Origin: a bacterium
GTDB taxonomy: Bacteria > Armatimonadota > Abditibacteriia > Abditibacteriales > Abditibacteriaceae
Reading direction: 5' to 3'
Length of the DNA: 64,000 bases
Assembly (NCBI GenBank): GCA_004172935.1
Contig: SDZD01000010.1
Span: 98,589-162,588, forward strand
Positions 63,375 to 64,000 of the stretch are shown piece after piece. Both the position numbers and the translations under genes were made by a program. The stretch's first letter is position 1. The number at the start of each line of letters is the position of its first letter. Under the pieces are notes generated by a model. It saw only the letters and a list, made by a program, of their open reading frames with translations, searched no databases and had not been told where the DNA came from.

Positions 63375-63386
63375 TTGATTAATCAA
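63375..63386. promoter_or_regulatory. TTGATTAATCAA palindrome
   Basis: Perfect 12-bp palindrome in the intergenic right flank. A half-matching GATTAATC lies at 63282-63289. Confidence 0.4.
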
Positions 63387-63580
63387 AGTTTTTTCAATGT
63401 TTGGGGGTTCTCGCGAAGGCGCAAAGACGCGGAAGGGGCATTTTCGACCGCCGATGGACGCGGATTTGACACCGATGATTTGCTGAATGTTGGTGGGTTT
63501 GATTCATGGTTCGTTGGGGTAGGATGGGTTTTGATTTTTAAACCGCAGAGGGTTGGAGAGTTGGGTGAATCTGGCTTTTA

Positions 63581-63615
63581 CCCCCACCCTACCTCTCCCA
63601 CTTGCGGGAGGGGAC
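63581..63615. repeat. partial copy of the 31178 inverted-repeat family
   Basis: CACCCTACCTCTCCCACTTG with GCGGGAGGGG resembles one arm of the 31178-31334 element with several changes. Confidence 0.5.
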
Positions 63616-63788
63616 GCTTACCAAATTCGCAGAGTTTTTGACGGGCGTAGTTTCGTCTCGCGGACATGGCCTCTACAGGTTCTCAGGCGATGCGTTGGAG
63701 TCTGTCGCGGATATGAGGCAAAAACCTTTCGTTTCAGTGAGACGAGTAAAGTCTTTGGGGAGTTCAATTTTATTTTAGGGAGAAATTG

Positions 63789-63817
63789 AAAGGGCATCCC
63801 GATTGGGATGCCCTTTT
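63789..63817. terminator. hairpin in right flank
   Basis: AAAGGGCATCCC pairs perfectly with GGGATGCCCTTT around GATT, then TTGG. No gene is assigned to it; possibly a leftover terminator. Confidence 0.6.
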
Positions 63818-63899
63818 GGTTGTTGTCAAAACAGTGATAGGTGCCGTGTCAGGGTGTCTAAATTGGAGGTATGGGTCCTTTGCAGGCTCAGAGGGTGTA

Positions 63900-64000
63900 T
63901 CAAAAGTATTTCTTGAGTCTGTTGAGCATGAGGCCAATGAATGCGATAGTAATCCACGCCTCGCTGGATTTGGGATTGAACTCGTAGTCGCGGGTAAGTC
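63900..64000 (-). CDS. IS5-family-like transposase, C-terminal fragment
   Basis: The minus frame ending with TGA at 63900-63902 and open to the window edge encodes LTRDYEFNPKSSEAWITIAF followed by IGLMLNRLKKYF. The (R/V)RDYExNPxxSEAWIxIAxIxLMLxRL pattern is the C-terminus of IS5-type DDE transposases. Only 32 residues are in the window, so completeness is unknown. The element's end would be about 63860-63899; I cannot define its inverted repeat from one side. Confidence 0.75.
   Translation of the reverse strand, partial: LTRDYEFNPKSSEAWITIAFIGLMLNRLKKYF

Larger units (their letters stand above)
63097..63899. other. 803-bp repeat-rich intergenic region
   Basis: It holds the cluster promoter, an A/T palindrome (63375-63386), a fragment of the 31178 repeat (63581-63615) and sequences such as CGCAAAGACGCGGAAG and GCCGATGGACGCGGATT that look like decayed intergenic repeats. 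Open frames at 63375-63641 and 63553-63789 run through these repeats and are not accepted. Confidence 0.55.

Noticed and set aside
63375..63641. An 88-codon plus frame in the right flank
   Set aside because: Runs through known-looking intergenic repeat sequences; no start signal or domain.
1..64000. CRISPR arrays, tRNA or rRNA genes
   Set aside because: No regular spaced direct repeats and no convincing T-loop or cloverleaf were found by reading; a covariance search would settle tRNAs.

Overview
The window comes from a bacterium with an outer membrane and a chromosome of roughly 55% GC. It encodes an OprP/OprO-type porin, lipoproteins with clear lipoboxes, a DUF1559/H-X9-DG prepilin-like protein, an Flp-type pilin, many secreted polysaccharide-active enzymes, eukaryote-like Ser/Thr kinases, VanW and alpha-2-macroglobulin. 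This mix resembles Armatimonadota/Abditibacteriota-like or other deep-branching, carbohydrate-degrading lineages. That placement is an inference from gene content; no rRNA, tRNA or clear phylogenetic marker decides it. Many genes lack a strong Shine-Dalgarno sequence, and long near-perfect palindromes serve as terminators.

Layout. 1-13.7 kb: the 3' end of dapF, a Gfo/Idh-aldo/keto reductase fusion, an S1-domain protein, a PQQ-like propeller membrane protein, an alpha/beta hydrolase, a second Gfo/Idh protein, a GH16-like enzyme with a propeller lipoprotein, an MFS transporter, a MoeB-rhodanese protein, an orphan Flp pilin, and a frame-disrupted FG-GAP pseudogene. 14-18.5 kb: a lipid kinase, a GlmU reduced to its uridylyltransferase half and overlapping prs, then two poorly known genes. 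19.4-28 kb: a sulfate island with an orphan OmpR-type response regulator, two tandem near-duplicate sulfate-binding lipoproteins, CysT, CysW, CysA, an anion porin and a SulP permease. Each binding-protein gene is preceded by a small RNA-like element with the same AAAGG/AAGG internal loop between covarying stems.

28.4-37.7 kb: a secreted alkaline-phosphatase-like protein that has lost its metal ligands, then the translation locus rpsP-khpA-rimM and trmD-rplS, two signal peptidases I and rnhB. The usual rimM-trmD continuity is broken by about 2 kb that carries a perfect 50-bp inverted repeat, a secreted protein, a half-size TSUP permease and a DUF6314-like protein. 38.2-48 kb: a beta-1,3-glucan/plant polysaccharide locus with a tandem CE12 esterase, GH3, GH81, a GH2-like TIM barrel with a carbohydrate-binding tail, a DUF1559 prepilin-like protein and a LacI regulator with two inverted operator copies.

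48.2-63.1 kb: eight minus-strand genes that probably form one or a few transcripts. They encode a polytopic membrane protein, a 1640-residue alpha-2-macroglobulin with an intact thioester, a VanW protein, an FHA-trypsin-like protease fusion, a Ser/Thr kinase, a PP2C phosphatase, a second Ser/Thr kinase with a very basic Pro/Arg tail, and a secreted two-domain protein. The promoter of the first gene has an inverted repeat over its -10 box. This looks like an envelope-protection or stress module under phospho-signalling control and is the strongest candidate for an uncharacterised system. The right edge is repeat-rich and ends in the C-terminus of an IS5-like transposase.
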